Source of the DNA: Bugulina stolonifera
Lineage: Eukaryota; Bryozoa; Gymnolaemata; Cheilostomatida; Bugulidae
Direction of reading: 5' to 3'
DNA: 64,000 nucleotides
NCBI GenBank assembly: GCA_935421135.1
Contig: OW285193.1
Span: forward strand, 10,084,099-10,148,098
Under the pieces are notes generated by a model that ran no database searches, was not told the origin of the DNA, and saw nothing but the letters and a program-made list of their open reading frames with translations. Numbering within the stretch: position 1 is the stretch's first letter; each line of letters starts with the position of its first letter. This document shows, piece by piece, positions 35,601 through 48,289 of this stretch. The translations under genes were made by a program, and so were the position numbers.

Positions 35601-37370
35601 TTGGCCTGGTCGGCCAGCTGGTGTCCTACACCTTCGGCTACTAAGCAACATGATTGTATCTCTAGTCTCTCAGAGACAGAGCTGGAGATACAGATAAATA
35701 ATTGGGTATGAATGCACAGTGCAGTAAGTGCAGTTATTGAAGTTTATTATATTTTACGATTCAAATAAGATTCATGTTACTTTACTTACAAAAAAGAGTG
35801 TGGTCTCAAATGCAATGCAATACTCTCGCTTCAGACGAGAGATATCACTGTTTTACAGTTTTTCAGCCAAACACGTATCGTGCTCTCTTTTACCAGTTCT
35901 AGTCTGTGACAACACTCATCAGTTTGATGCCTTTTACTTTATATAATTCTCTTTTGTCACCTCTTCAACTGACCAGTGGTCAGTATTACTGGACTCTCCA
36001 GTTCTCTCCTCTCTTGCATTCAGTGAATATCAATTCTTTCCTGTTGGATGCCAGGGCAGATAACAGGTGTTCAACCCCCTCATCTATGAACTTGTTCAAT
36101 CTTTGTCAGATGTGGCAGTAATCAGTTTTCTCAGAGGTGAACCTCTCTGCTAATGATCTCATATAGGAATTATTGAATATTTAAAGTAAATCGTTTTGTG
36201 TTGAATGCTTCAAAAAGAATTGCAGCATTGGAGATAGCAGCAATTAAATTATTGATAAATTAAGAATAGGTTGAAATAAATTCCTTCAAGTTAATTGCAC
36301 ACCTGTAATTGTGTTGATGAGTATCTGAATTTTCCATTATCAGTTCCAAATTAATGAGAAACATAAACAAAAGATATAAAGTATGTACTATGCATTCATT
36401 ATACAGCCCGTCCTCTCCATAAATTAAAATATTATAATAATGCAGTAAAATTATGCTCATTATTAATATGTCATACATTTACATGTGTATTCAGATTATG
36501 ATTTAGTTTTTGCATGGAAATATAGTGTTACCACAATCATGTTGCATTTCTCCTATAAAGTGTGGTGGATTTGACCATGATCCTAAAGCGCAAAAAGTGC
36601 AATTTCACATTCCAAATAGTTATAATTTACGCCTGCTTAAAATATAAAGTGTGGTTACAAAAGCATTGCTCTTGCTTTAGACGAGAGATATCATTGTTTT
36701 ATAGTTTTTCCTTCATACACAGATCCTGCTCTTTTTGACCAGCTATCTCTAGCCTCTCACAGTCAGAGCTGGAGTTACAGACAATTTATGATTTAAATTG
36801 ATGTATATTTTTGTGAGAAAACCTTTCACTTCCCTCTTAATTATTTTTCTTCCTAGAGTCCTAGACTGTGATCACAATTATTTTAGTTCTGTTATTTTAT
36901 TTCACCGTAATTCCTGATGATGTTATAAATATTATATGTAATCGTATTTGCATTCTTTTATTATATTGTAGCATGAGCTACGTATACATGCATATTTGTC
37001 ATTTTGCATTTTTGTTTATTCTACTGTGCACTGGCTGAAGAGTACACTCCTGAATGCTCAAGCATTGACAGGAAAATAGCACCTGGATTATTCTCCAGTA
37101 ATGCCACCGGCAATGAAGATGACGTTCATCCTCCTTGCTATCGTTGGCAATTGGCTAGTTGTAGATGCAGTGAAGCGAATGCCTTCACCAAACAGCAATA
37201 GCAACGTATTGCAGGTCTTGCCCGATTTATATTTTTGATATTGAACCGATTTATAAATTATTAGTCTGCAATGCTTCAATAACATTTTCTCTATATAAGT
37301 GTAGTTGGGAAACACCCAATGACATCGTCAAATTCTCTGAAGATAAAATCATTGTATTTGATTAACGCAG

Positions 37371-37670
37371 TCATAATAAGGCAAAGAACTGCAGATTTTT
37401 GTAGAGTAAAAATTCATTCAAAGGCAAATAAAACTGCAATTTATGGTCATAATATGCAAGTAACGCAATAATGTCCTGGCAGACAATTTGTGCAACTAAC
37501 TCACCAGTACTGATTTTCTCTGTAGCATAAATTTTTCTTTTTGCCATCTCTGAGCCCATGCTCTTCTCAGTCATGTAGAACATGCAATGGGACGGCAGTT
37601 GTATTTTAAGATGAATATGTTCTATTCTCACCCATTTGTTCCCCTCAGCATATTTCTTTTCCTGTTGCAC
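37371..37670 (-). pseudogene. Array frame, segment C (100 codons)
   Basis: The minus strand is open over 99 codons: EKKYAEGNKWVRIEHIHLKI, QLPSHCMFYMTEKSMGSEMA, KRKIYATEKISTG and then a hydrophobic tail. The G of ISTG lies at a strong donor (ACTG then GTGAGT), and ATCTGCAG about 120 bases on is a good acceptor before segment D. The open tail may therefore be an intron read through. Older copies at 42190-42300 and 47030-47110 keep ADKNMGFELARRDVYTT, showing that the frame is ancient. Unknown family. Confidence 0.4.
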
Positions 37671-39138
37671 TTGCGGTACAAAGTGCTGCCTTTTACCTCT
37701 CCCCTAAGGCTGGCACTACATGACTTGTGCAAAATTAGTTGGATGGTTTTTCTTCATGCTAATTGCTTGTGGTATTATAAATATTAAAGATAAAGTCACT
37801 TGCATTATGCATTATGTGATCACCTTCTTCAAGTTGGGTTCCAGGTCAGATAGCAGGTGTTCCACTTGAAGATAAATTCAACCCGCTCATCTATGAACTT
37901 TTTAAATCTTTGTCAGTTGTGACAGTAATCAGTTTTCTCAGAGGTGAACCTCTCTGCTAAGATTCTCGTATAAGAATTGTTAGATATTTAAAGTAAATCG
38001 TTTTGTGATGAATGTTTCAAAAAAAATTTAAGCATAATCACTTCAGGTTAATTGTGCACCTGTAACTATCTTGATGAGCATTCTCTGTACCAAATTAATG
38101 AGAAACATGAACAAGGGCGATAAAATATATAACATGTTTTCTTTATACAGCCCGTTCTCTCTATAATTTAACATATCTTAATAATTCGGGACAAATTTGC
38201 CGAGTATGTCAATGACCTATAAATAGTATGTACTATATGTATATTTAATTATTGCACTCACTACAATCATCACATCTGACCGTTGATCTACCAGAGCGTC
38301 GCTTATGTCGGAATTAAATATTAATCTTAGAATCTACACATTCCTGATATCTGCTGCTTATTTTCCTCATGAGCAATCCTTGGCCTGGTGGGCCAGCTGG
38401 TGTCTTACACCTCTGGCTACTAAGCTACAAGTATCTCTAGTCTCTCAGAGTCAGAGCTGGAGATACAGATAAATTATATGATTATGAATGTAAAGTGCAA
38501 TAAGATGTACGGTTATGAAAGTTTTATATTTCAAGTTTCAAAGGAGATTCATGTTTATTTGCTAAGTTAACACTGTTTACGGCAATAAAAATAGAAATTA
38601 TCTTCCGTTAGAAAGAGTTCCAAAACTTCAATGAAACAGTTTTAATAATAATAATGTTAATTTCTACTAGACTCTTTTTGAGTTTGTAACATAGTTATGT
38701 CGAAGTTGGGAAGCATCTAAAGCTTTATAAAAATAAAACATAAACATTTTAAAAAGGAGAAGGAAATACCAGTATACTTGGAAGATAATTATGCAGCAAA
38801 TTATCAAAAAGTTCTTTATCATAATTATATATTAATGATATTATATTAAAGTTACGTATTTAGCAACAATAATCTATCCTCACTATAGTCTCATTGTAGA
38901 TATACTAATGAGAATAGTCACATTTTACAATTCTTCCACCAGAATTTTCGTTTTCTGGTAATTCAATTTAGCACAGAGGCCATGGATGTCTCCGTGCGCT
39001 ATAACTGGCCTGGTTAGCCAGATGATGCCCTAGTGTCTACAAAAATGGTTTTTGACCGGTTATAATATGTAGTTTGGGAACACCCAATGACATGGTCAAA
39101 TTCTCCAAAAATAAAATCATTGCATTTGATTAACGCAG

Positions 39139-39438
39139 TCATAATAAGGCAAAGAACTGCAGATTATTGTAAAGTAAAAATTCATTCAAAGGCAAATAAA
39201 ACTGCAATTTATGGTCATAATATGCAAGTAACGCAATAATGTCCTGGCAGACAATTTGTGCAACTAACTCACCAGTACTGTCTTTCTCTGTAGCATAAAT
39301 TTTTCGTCTTTCCATCTCTGAGTCCATGCTCTTCTCAGTCATGTAGAACATGCAATGGGACGGCAGTTGTATTTTAAGATGAATATGTTCTATTCTCGCC
39401 CATTTGCTCCCCTCAGCATATTTCTTTTCAAGTTGCAC
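39139..39438 (-). pseudogene. Array frame, segment C, recent duplicate
   Basis: Near-identical to the frame at 37371-37670, shifted by 1,768 bp, with a handful of substitutions (for example SEMERRKIY for SEMAKRKIY). It remains fully open with the same donor after STG. It is part of the recent 1.77 kb tandem duplication. Confidence 0.4.
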
Positions 39439-41917
39439 TTGCGGTACAAAGTGCTGCCTTTTACCTCTCCCCTACGGCTGGCACTACATGACTTGTGCAA
39501 AATCAGTTGGATGATTTTTTTTCATGCTAATTCCTTGTGGTATTATAAATATTAAAGATAAAGTCACTTGCATTATGCATTATGTGATCACCTTCTTCAA
39601 GTTGGGTTCCAGGTCAGATAGCAGGTGTTCCACCTGAAGATGAGTTCAACCCGCTCATCTATGAACTTTTTAAATCTTTGTCAGATGTGACAGTAATCAG
39701 TTTTCTCAGAGGTGAACCTCTCTGCTAATATTCTCGTCTAAGAATTATTAGATATTTAAAGTAGATCGTTTTGTGATGAATGTTTCAAAAAAAATTTCAG
39801 CATAATCTCTTTAGGTTAATTGTGCACCTGTAACTATCTTGATGAGCATTCTCTGTACCAAATTAATGAGAAACATGAACAAGGGCGATAAAATATATAA
39901 CATGTTTTCTTTATACAGCCCGTTCTCTCTATAATTTAACATATCTTAATAATTCAGGACAAATTTGCCGAGTATGTCCATGACCTATAAATAGTATGTA
40001 CTACATGTATATTTAATTATTGCACTCACTACAATCATCATCTGACCGTTGATCTACCAGAGCGTCGCTTATGTCGGAATTAAATATTAATATTAGAATC
40101 TACACATTCCTGATATCTGCTGCTTGTTTTCCTCATGAGCAATCCTTGGCCTGGTGGGCCAGCTGGTGTCTTACACCTCTGGCTACTAAGCTACAAGTAT
40201 CTCTAGTCTCTCAGAGTCAGAGCTGGAGATACAGATAAATTATATGATTATGAATGTAAAGTGCAATAAGATGTACGGTTATGAAGGCTTTATATTTCAA
40301 GTTTCAAAAGAGATTCATGTTTATTTACTAAGTTAACACTGTTTACGGCAATAAAAACAGAAATTATCTTCCGTTAGAAAGAGTTCCAAAACTTCAATGA
40401 AACAGTTTTAATAATAATAATAATGTTAATTTCTACTAGACTCTTTTTGAGTTTGTAACATAGTTATGTCGAAGTTGGGAAGCATCTAAAGCTTTATAAA
40501 AATAAAACATAAACATTTTAAAAAGGAGAAAGAAATACCAGTATACTTGGAAGATAATTATGCAGCAAATTATCAAAAAGTTCTTTATCATAATTATATA
40601 TTAATGACATTATATTAAAGTTACGTATTTAGCAACAATAATCTATCCTCACTATAGTCTCATTGTAGATATACTAATGAGAATAGTCACATTTTACAAT
40701 TCTTCCACCAGAATTTTCGTTTTCTGGTAATTCAATTTAGCACAGAGGCCATGGATGTCTCCGTGCGCTATAACTGGCCTGGTTAGCCAGATGATGCCCT
40801 AGTGTCTACAAAAATGGTTTTTGACCGGTTATAATATGTAGTTTGGGAACACCCAATGACATGGTCAAATTCTCCAAAGATAAAATCATTGCATTTGATT
40901 AACGCAGTCATAATAAGGCAAAGAACTGCAGATTATTGTAAAGTAAAAATTTATTCAAAGGCAAGTAAAACTGCAATTTATGGTCATGATATGCAAGACA
41001 ATTTCTCCAACTAACTCACCAGTACTGAAGTTACTTGCATTATGCATTATGTGATCACCTTCTTCAAGTTGGGTTCCAGGTCAGATAGCAGGTGTTCCAC
41101 CTAAAGATAAGTTCAACCCGCTTATTTATGAACTTTTTAAATCTTTGTCAGATGTGACAGTAATCAGTTTTCTCAGAGATGAACCTATCTGCTAATGATC
41201 TCATATAAGAATTATTAAATATTTAAAGTAAATAGTTTTGTGATGAATGTTTCAAAAAAAATTTCAGCATTGGAGATAGCTGCAATTAAACTATTGGTAA
41301 ATTAAGAAAAGGTTGAATGATTACTTCAAGTTAATTGCGCACCTATAATTATTTTGATGATCATCTGAGTTTTATATTATCTGTTCCAAATTAGTAAAAA
41401 ACATGAGCAAGGGCGATAAAATATATAACATGTTTTCTTTATACAACCTGTCCTCTCTATAATTTAATATATCCTAATAATTCAGGAAAAATTTGCGGAG
41501 TATGTCAATGACCTATAAATAGTATGTACTACGTGTATATTTAATTATTGACCTCACTACTGCAATCATCACATGACTGTTGATCCACCAGAGCTTTGCT
41601 TATGTTGGAGTTAAATATTAATCTTAGAATCTACACATTCCTGATATCTGCTGCTTATTTTCTTCTTGCCCAATGTCTGGCCTAGTTGGCCAGCTGGCGT
41701 CTTACGCCTTCGGCTACTGAGCCGCATGATTGTATCTCTAGTCTCTCAGAGTCAGAGCTGGAGATACAGATAAATTATATGAATATGAATTTAAAGTGCG
41801 ATAAAATGTATGGTTATTAAAGAATTTATTAAATTTCACAGTTCAAATAAGATTCAAATCTATTCAAAATATAAAGTGTGATTACAAAAATATTGCTCGT
41901 GCTTCAAAAGTGAGATA

Positions 41918-42100
41918 TCATCGTTTTGCAGTTTTTCCACCAAACACAGATGGTGCTGTCTCTGACCAGTGATCGTTTGAGAGCATCCAATAGCAGGGCC
42001 TAAATGTTCCAAAGATGAAGTCATAGTATTCAATTAACGCAGTCATAATTATATAAAAAAACTGCAGCATCTGGTTAAATGAAAAGCCATCCAAAGGCAA
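41918..42100 (-). pseudogene. Array frame, segment D, old copy
   Basis: The minus strand reads FSFNQMLQFFYIIMTALIEY then YDFIFG. The acceptor-like CTGCAG precedes the TTTTTTAT stretch. After YDFIFG the frame shifts relative to the copy at 26036-26245. A related relic is at 46759-46980 (FSFNKMLQFF, then stops in the other frame). Confidence 0.35.
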
Positions 42101-42878
42101 GTAAAACTATATTTTATAGAAATGATGTTTAAATAACTAATTTATGTCTGATCAGACAATTTTCACAATTTACATGGTAGTACTGGTTTCCACTGTGGTA
42201 TAAACATCTCTCCTTGCCAGCTCAAAGCTCATGTTCTTGTCAGCCATCTTACGCTGGCAATGCGATGGCAGTTGGATTTCAATTTAATGTTTTATTTGTA
42301 CCAATTAGCTCCACTCTGAAAATTTCTTTATAAGTTCTTCTGGTACTACTGCTGCCTTTTACCTATTTCTCAAAGCAGGCATAACATGTGGAAAACATCA
42401 AATTTCGTCAACAGGGCTCACAAGTTTAACTTCTGTCGAGTCTCTACTCAATATGAATAACAATTATTCTTTTACATAGTATTAATCGCATGCCACATTC
42501 TTCAACTGTACTACAATGTGTCTTAAGTAGCTTCACACCACTGAGAGACAGCATAAACGATTTTGTAACAGTAGACTAAATAATTAAGTTCAAGGCAATA
42601 AAAATATAAATTATATTCTGCTGAAAAGAGTTCCGAAAGTTCAATGAAACAGTCTTAATAATGATAAGAATAATGACAATTTCCACTGAACTCTTTTTGG
42701 GTTTGTAAGATAGTTATACCGCAGTTGGGAAGCAATGGGAAGCATCAGAGGCTTTCAAAACTTACATAAAACATTCAAAAAAATGAAAACGAAATATAAA
42801 GATACTTGGAAAAACAACTCTGTAACAAACTACTACAAAGGTGTTTTAGCATATATTGTGCATTGATATATTACAGTA

Positions 42879-43223
42879 GTGTATGTAGCAGCAATATTCT
42901 ATCCTCATTGTAATCTCATTGTTAGCTACGATAAAGAGGATAGTCACATTTTACAATTCTTCCACCAAAATTTTTTTCTTTCTGGTAAGTCAATTCGGCA
43001 CATAGGCCATGGTTGCCTCCATGTGTCCTTCTATGTCTGGTTTGGTAGACCATCACAACTTTCTTGCATTGCGTGGGCATCACCTTATTCCAGCTGGATC
43101 TCAGGCCAGTTAACGGGTGTTCCATTTGAATATAAGTTCAACTCGCTCATGTATGAACTTCTTCAAACTTTGTCTAATGTGACTGTAATCAGTCTTCTCA
43201 GAGGTGAAACACTCTGTCAATGA
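42879..43223 (+). other. Longest plus-strand open frame in the array
   Basis: 114 codons, ending SNVTVISLLRGETLCQ before TGA. The C-terminal part recurs at the equivalent place in other copies, for example 37800-37965 (WVPGQIAGVPLEDKFN, then SFLRGEPLC) and 25118-25223 (DVTVISFLRDEPLCQ), with the stop at the same place or one codon apart. In most copies stops interrupt the upstream part. The opposite strand of the same stretch also reads plausibly (FKKFIDERVELIFRWNT), so the true coding strand is unresolved. It is not called a gene. Confidence 0.3.
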
Positions 43224-44919
43224 TCTCGTATAAAAACTATTTAGTATTTTACAATGTAAGTTAATTTTTTTGCTATCAATGTTTCAAAGAAAATCTTCAG
43301 AATTGTAGAAAGCAGCAAATAAATTATTGGTATATTAAGAAAAGGTTGAACTATTGCTTTAGGTAAATAGCACACCTATAGTTATGTTGATAAGCATCCG
43401 AACTTTTCCATATTTGTTCCAAATTAATGAGAAATATGAACAAGGGCCATGAAATATATACCATGTTTTCTTTATACAGCCGTCCTCGCTATAACTTAAA
43501 ATACAATAATAATTCAGGACAAATATGCGCACTATTAATATGTCATACATTTATGGTTTTTGCATGTAAATGAAGTATAACCGCAATCACGTTGCATTTC
43601 TCCCATAAAGTTTGATGGAGTTGATCATGATGCTAAAACGCAAAAAGTGCAATTGTTACGGTTTATTGCATTTCACACTCCAAATATTATTTACATCTAC
43701 TTAGAATAAAGTGTGGTTAACAAAGCATTGCTCTTGCTTTAGAGGGGAGACATCATTGTTTTCCAGTTTTTTGACTAGTTAAAGTTTGGGAACACCTAAT
43801 GACATGGTCAAATTCTCCAAAGATAAAATCATTGTATTTGATTAACGCAGTCATAATAATGTAAAGAACTGCAGATTATTGTAAAGTAAAAAGTTATTCA
43901 CAGGTAAATAAAACTACAATTTATGGTAACAATGTGCAAATAAGACAATAATGTCCTGGCAGACAATTTCTACAATTTACTCACCAGCACTGGTTTCCTG
44001 TGCAGTATAAATTTCTCTCCTTGCCAGCTCTGAGCCTATGCTCTTCTCAGTCAAATAGAAAATTCAATTGGACGGCAGCTCTATTTTAAGATGAATATTA
44101 TGTTCTATTCTACCTATCTGCTCCCCTCAGCAAATTTCTTTTCAAGTTGCACTGGCGCTACAAAGTGCTGCTTTTTACCTCTTCCCTTAGGCTGGCACTA
44201 CATGTGTAAATTAATTGTATTGTTTTTGACTTATGAATAGTAGGTACTACAATCATCATATAACTGTTGATCAACCAGAGCGTCGCCCGTGTTGGAAGTA
44301 AATATTAATCTTAGAATGCATACATTCTTGATATCTGCTGCTTGTTCTCTTCTTGTACAATGTCTGGCCCGGTTGGCCAGCTGATGTCTACCAAGTGACA
44401 TGTATCTCTAGTTTCTCAGAGACAGAGCTGGAGATACAGATAAATAATTGGTTATGAACGCACAGTGCAAAAAGTGCAGTTACGACTCGAATAAGATTCA
44501 TGTTACTCTACAAAAGAGAGTGTGGTCTCAAATGCAATGCAATACTCTCGCTTCAGGCGAGAGATATCACTGTTTTACAGTTCTTCCGCCAAACACGAAT
44601 CATGCTTTCTTTTACCAGTTCTAGTCTGTGACAACAGACATCAGTTTGATGCCTTTTACCCTATATAATTCTCGTTTGACACCTTTTCAACTGATCAGTG
44701 GTCAGTATTACTGGACACTCCAGTTCTCTCCTCTCTTGCGTTCAGTGGATATCACTTCTTTCCTGTTGGATGCCAGGGCAGATAACAGGTGTTTAATCCC
44801 CTCATCTATGAACTTTTTCAATCTTCGTCAGATGTGACAGTAATCAGTTTTCTCAGAGATGAAACTCTCTGCTAATGATCTCATATATAAGGATTATTAA
44901 AGATTCAAAGGCAATTTCT

Positions 44920-45098
44920 GCACCTAACTCACCAGTACTGATTTTCTCAGTAGTATAAATTTTTCTTCTTGCCAACTCTGAGCCCATGCTATTCTCAGTC
45001 ATATAGAACATGCAATGGGATGGCAGTTGTATTTTAAGATGAATATGTTCTATTCTTACCCATTTGTTCCCCTCAGCAAATTTCTTTTCAAGTGACAC
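44920..45098 (-). pseudogene. Array frame, segment C, third open copy
   Basis: The minus strand reads EKKFAEGNKWVRIEHIHLKI, QLPSHCMFYMTENSMGSELA and RRKIYTTEKISTG, then runs into the TGAG donor position and a junction with the submodule 2 relic at about 44880. The differences from the copies at 37 and 39 kb are mostly conservative. Confidence 0.4.
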
Positions 45099-47879
45099 TG
45101 GCGCTACAATGTGCTGCCTTTTACCTCTTCCCTAAGGCTGGCACTACATGTGCAAAATTAGTTTTATTATTTTCTTCATGCTAACTGCTTGTGATATTAT
45201 AAATATTAAATATAAATTTACTTGCATTATACTTCATGTGATCGCCTTCTTCCGGTTGGCTCCCAGGCCAGATAGCAGGTGTTCCACCTGAAGATGAGTT
45301 CAATTTGCTCCTGTATGAACTTTTTAAATCTTTGTCAGATGTGACAGTAATCAGTTTTCTCAGAGATGAACCTCTCTGCTAATGATCTCATATAAGAATT
45401 ATCAAATATTTCAAGTCAATAGTGTTGGGATAAACGTTTCAAAAAAAATTCAGAATTGGAAGTAGCAGCAAATAAACTATTGGTATATTAAGAAAAGGTT
45501 GATCACTATTACTTTATAAATGTAGGTTAATTGCACAACTATAATTATGTTGATAAGTACGTATCTGAATTTTCCATTATTTGTTTCAAATGAATGAGAA
45601 CCATAAACAAGGGACATAAAATATATACCATGTTTTCATTATACAGCCCGTTCTCTCTATAATTTAATATAATAATAATACAGGACAAATTTGCAGAGTG
45701 TTCATGTGTCATACATTTATACTCGGATTACAACTATTGCATGAAAATGAAGTATAACTACAACGGTGTTATATTTCTCCTTTTTTTTGAAGATTCCATC
45801 AAATTTCTTTTTAAGTTCTTCCGGTACTAGTGCTGTCTTTTACCTATTTCCCAAAGCAGGCATAACATGTGGAAAACATCAAATCTTGTCCACAGGGCTC
45901 ACAAGTTTAACTTCTGTTGAGACTCTACCCGATATGAATAACAATATTATTCTTTTACATACATGTAGTTTTATAGGGTGCCAAATTTTTCAACTGTACT
46001 ACATTGTATATATTAGTAAACACTTTTCTGACAGTAGACTAAATAGGTTCAAGGCAATAGGAATATAAATTATCTTCTACTGGAAAGAGTGCCAGATGTT
46101 CAATGAAACAGTTGTAATAAGATAGGCGTAATGATAATTTCTATTAGACTGTTTTCATGTCTAAAATATACACATGTAGTTTTGCCAAAGGTGGTGAGCA
46201 TTTAAAGCTTTCAACACCTGCATAAAACAATTGAAAACGAGAAAGAAATATAAACATACTTAGAAAAATAATTCTGCAACAAATGATTAAAAGTTACTTT
46301 AGCATAATTATGCATGTATATTAGTTACATTATGTAGGTAGCAACAATTTCTATCCTCACTGTAATCTAATGGTTAGAGATGCTAATGTGGATGGCCACA
46401 TCTTACAATATTCTTCCACAAGAATTTTCGTTTTCCGGTACATGTAAATGTAATTCGATTCAGCACAGAACCTATACTTTCCTTTGTGTGCTGTTCCTGG
46501 CCTGGTTGACCAGATGATGTCTCAGTCTTTCCTTTTCCGACATCGGCAATGACGCCACTTGCTCACGAGTCGTCTCCAACTACGCCGAGCCAGACTCTGA
46601 GATTCATATAACAAGGTTATTATGAATTAAGAGCATCATATTAGTGTGGTCATTAAGTTTTTCTATCTTTCGTGGTTGAAATACAAGTAATGGTTATTTC
46701 AAATATAAAGTTAGTGTTGTTACCAAAGTATTACTCTTGCTTCAGACGAGAGATCTCATTATTTTACAGTTTTTCCACTAATCAAAGATATTTCTCTCTT
46801 TGACCAGTTCCAGTTTGAGAGCGCCCAATAACAGGGTCTATCAGCATTCTCCAAAAATAAAACCATTGCATTGAAAGACTGCAGGCATAATAATATGAAA
46901 AACTGCAGCATCTTGTTGAATGAAAAGTCATTCAAAAGCAAGAAAAAATATGTTTTATTGAAATGTTGTTTAAATAACAAGTTAATGTCTGATCAGACAA
47001 GTTTCATAATATACTTGGTAGTACTGGTTCCCACTGTGGTATAAACATCTCTCCTTGCCAGCTCAAAGCCCATGTTCTTGTCAGCTATGTAATGGCAGTT
47101 GAATTTAAATTTAATGTTTTATTTGTACCAATTTGTTCCACTCTGAAAATTTCTTTTCAAGTTCTACTGGCACTAAAAAGTGCTGCCTTTTACCTATTCC
47201 CGAAAGCTCACATTACATGTGGGAAGGATTCCATCTGTTCACAGTTCTTACAAGTTTTACTTCTTTAAACTCTTTCATGTATGCTCCAACTTACCAATTT
47301 AAATAAAGATTATTTTATTCCGCCTACTTTAGTCATACATGGTATTATTCAATTTCCTACTTTCCCAAACATACTATACTTTATTTCATCAGAATTGAGC
47401 AAAAATATCTACATCTTTGTACCAGTACCAGATGTATGAATCTGTTCAAGATACAATTGTTATACATGGCTACTAGGATCATCACATTTTGCAGTTTTTT
47501 CACCAGAATTTTCACTTCTGGCAAGCAGTTTCTGCACAGAGTCTATGGTTGTCTCTGTGTGGTATACCTAGTTTGATTGGCCAAGTGGTATCCAACTCTC
47601 TCTTTGTCCGGCATCTGCAAAAAGTCATCTCTGGTCGCTCCGAACCAGAATCTGAGATCGATATAATTATTTCACTATTAGTATAAGGTGCAATAAATGC
47701 AGTTATTAACCGTTATTATTCGCAGTGTCAATATCATTTATGCCTATTCAAAAGTTTGGGAAAAGCTGGCAGAGTGTCATTCTAACTTGTCACATCATGC
47801 AAATAACACATTACTGTGTGGTTAATTCTACAAATCCTACAATTTAACCACCAAATGTTGCTTCCAATATAGCATAAAC

Positions 47880-48274
47880 TTCTCACTTCTCATGGGTATA
47901 TGTACCACTAGGGGTACAATTTTGAAATCCAAGGGGCACAAAACAAATTATCAACTTATTAAATTTTCTCAGTGATGCAAATGAGGTTGAGCTAAACCAG
48001 TGTGAAAGCCATAAAACACTCCAATCAATGAAAGTTATATAATCATCAAACAGTTGATAAATAAAAATTTCATATCATACTGCATTTACTTACATGTTTA
48101 AGTGACGCATTTTGAAAACTTATACATGTAATCTTAATCGACTTAAACCAAATGTAGGCCATCCTTGATTAAACACAGTTTTACAAAGGGGTACAATGTT
48201 TGCTCCAAAGGGGTACGTTGTTTGCTGCATAACTGCTAACGGGTATTTTGGCTAGAAAAAGCTGTGAACCCCTG
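47880..48274 (+). mobile_element. hAT-like short element, second copy
   Basis: Related to 14146-14577: shared 'gtgtgaaagccataaa', 'ttgattaaac' and bounding 'ggggtac' motifs. The right end read inward is CAGGGGTTCACAGC, a good hAT terminus. The left end is degraded. It is flanked on the right by an inverted GGCTAGAA...TTCTAGCC pair (48250-48284). Confidence 0.55.
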
Positions 48275-48289
48275 TGTTCTAGCCATAAT

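Larger units (their letters stand above)
37290..40830. repeat. Recent 1.77 kb tandem duplication
   Basis: Copy A (about 37290-39060) and copy B (about 39060-40830) are offset by 1,768-1,769 bp and nearly identical by eye, down to short runs such as 'gtgtctacaaaaatggtttt' at 39034 and 40803. A third, shorter and then diverging copy follows from 40830. This is the youngest unit of the array. It shows that unequal exchange or template switching was recent; an assembly artefact should also be considered. Confidence 0.85.
22900..47700. repeat. Degenerate tandem array of a 1.8-2.2 kb module
   Basis: The same submodules recur in the same order and orientation. Submodule 1 ('cattttacaattcttccacc'...'gcacagaggccatgg') is near 22960, 24090, 32770, 38920, 40690, 42940, 46400 and 47480. 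Submodule 2 ('gatgtgacagtaatcagttt') is near 25185, 26765, 33903, 35105, 36115, 37920, 39690, 41155, 43180, 44835 and 45345. Submodule 3 ('agcaatccttggcctggt' to 'gtctctcagagtcagagctg') is near 25840, 28045, 33400, 34420, 35595, 38370, 40140, 41660 and 44350. Identity ranges from about 70% by eye to near-identical. Several submodules keep a minus-strand frame. It could be an expanding satellite, a dead non-LTR or other element, or a decayed tandem gene family. Confidence 0.8.
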
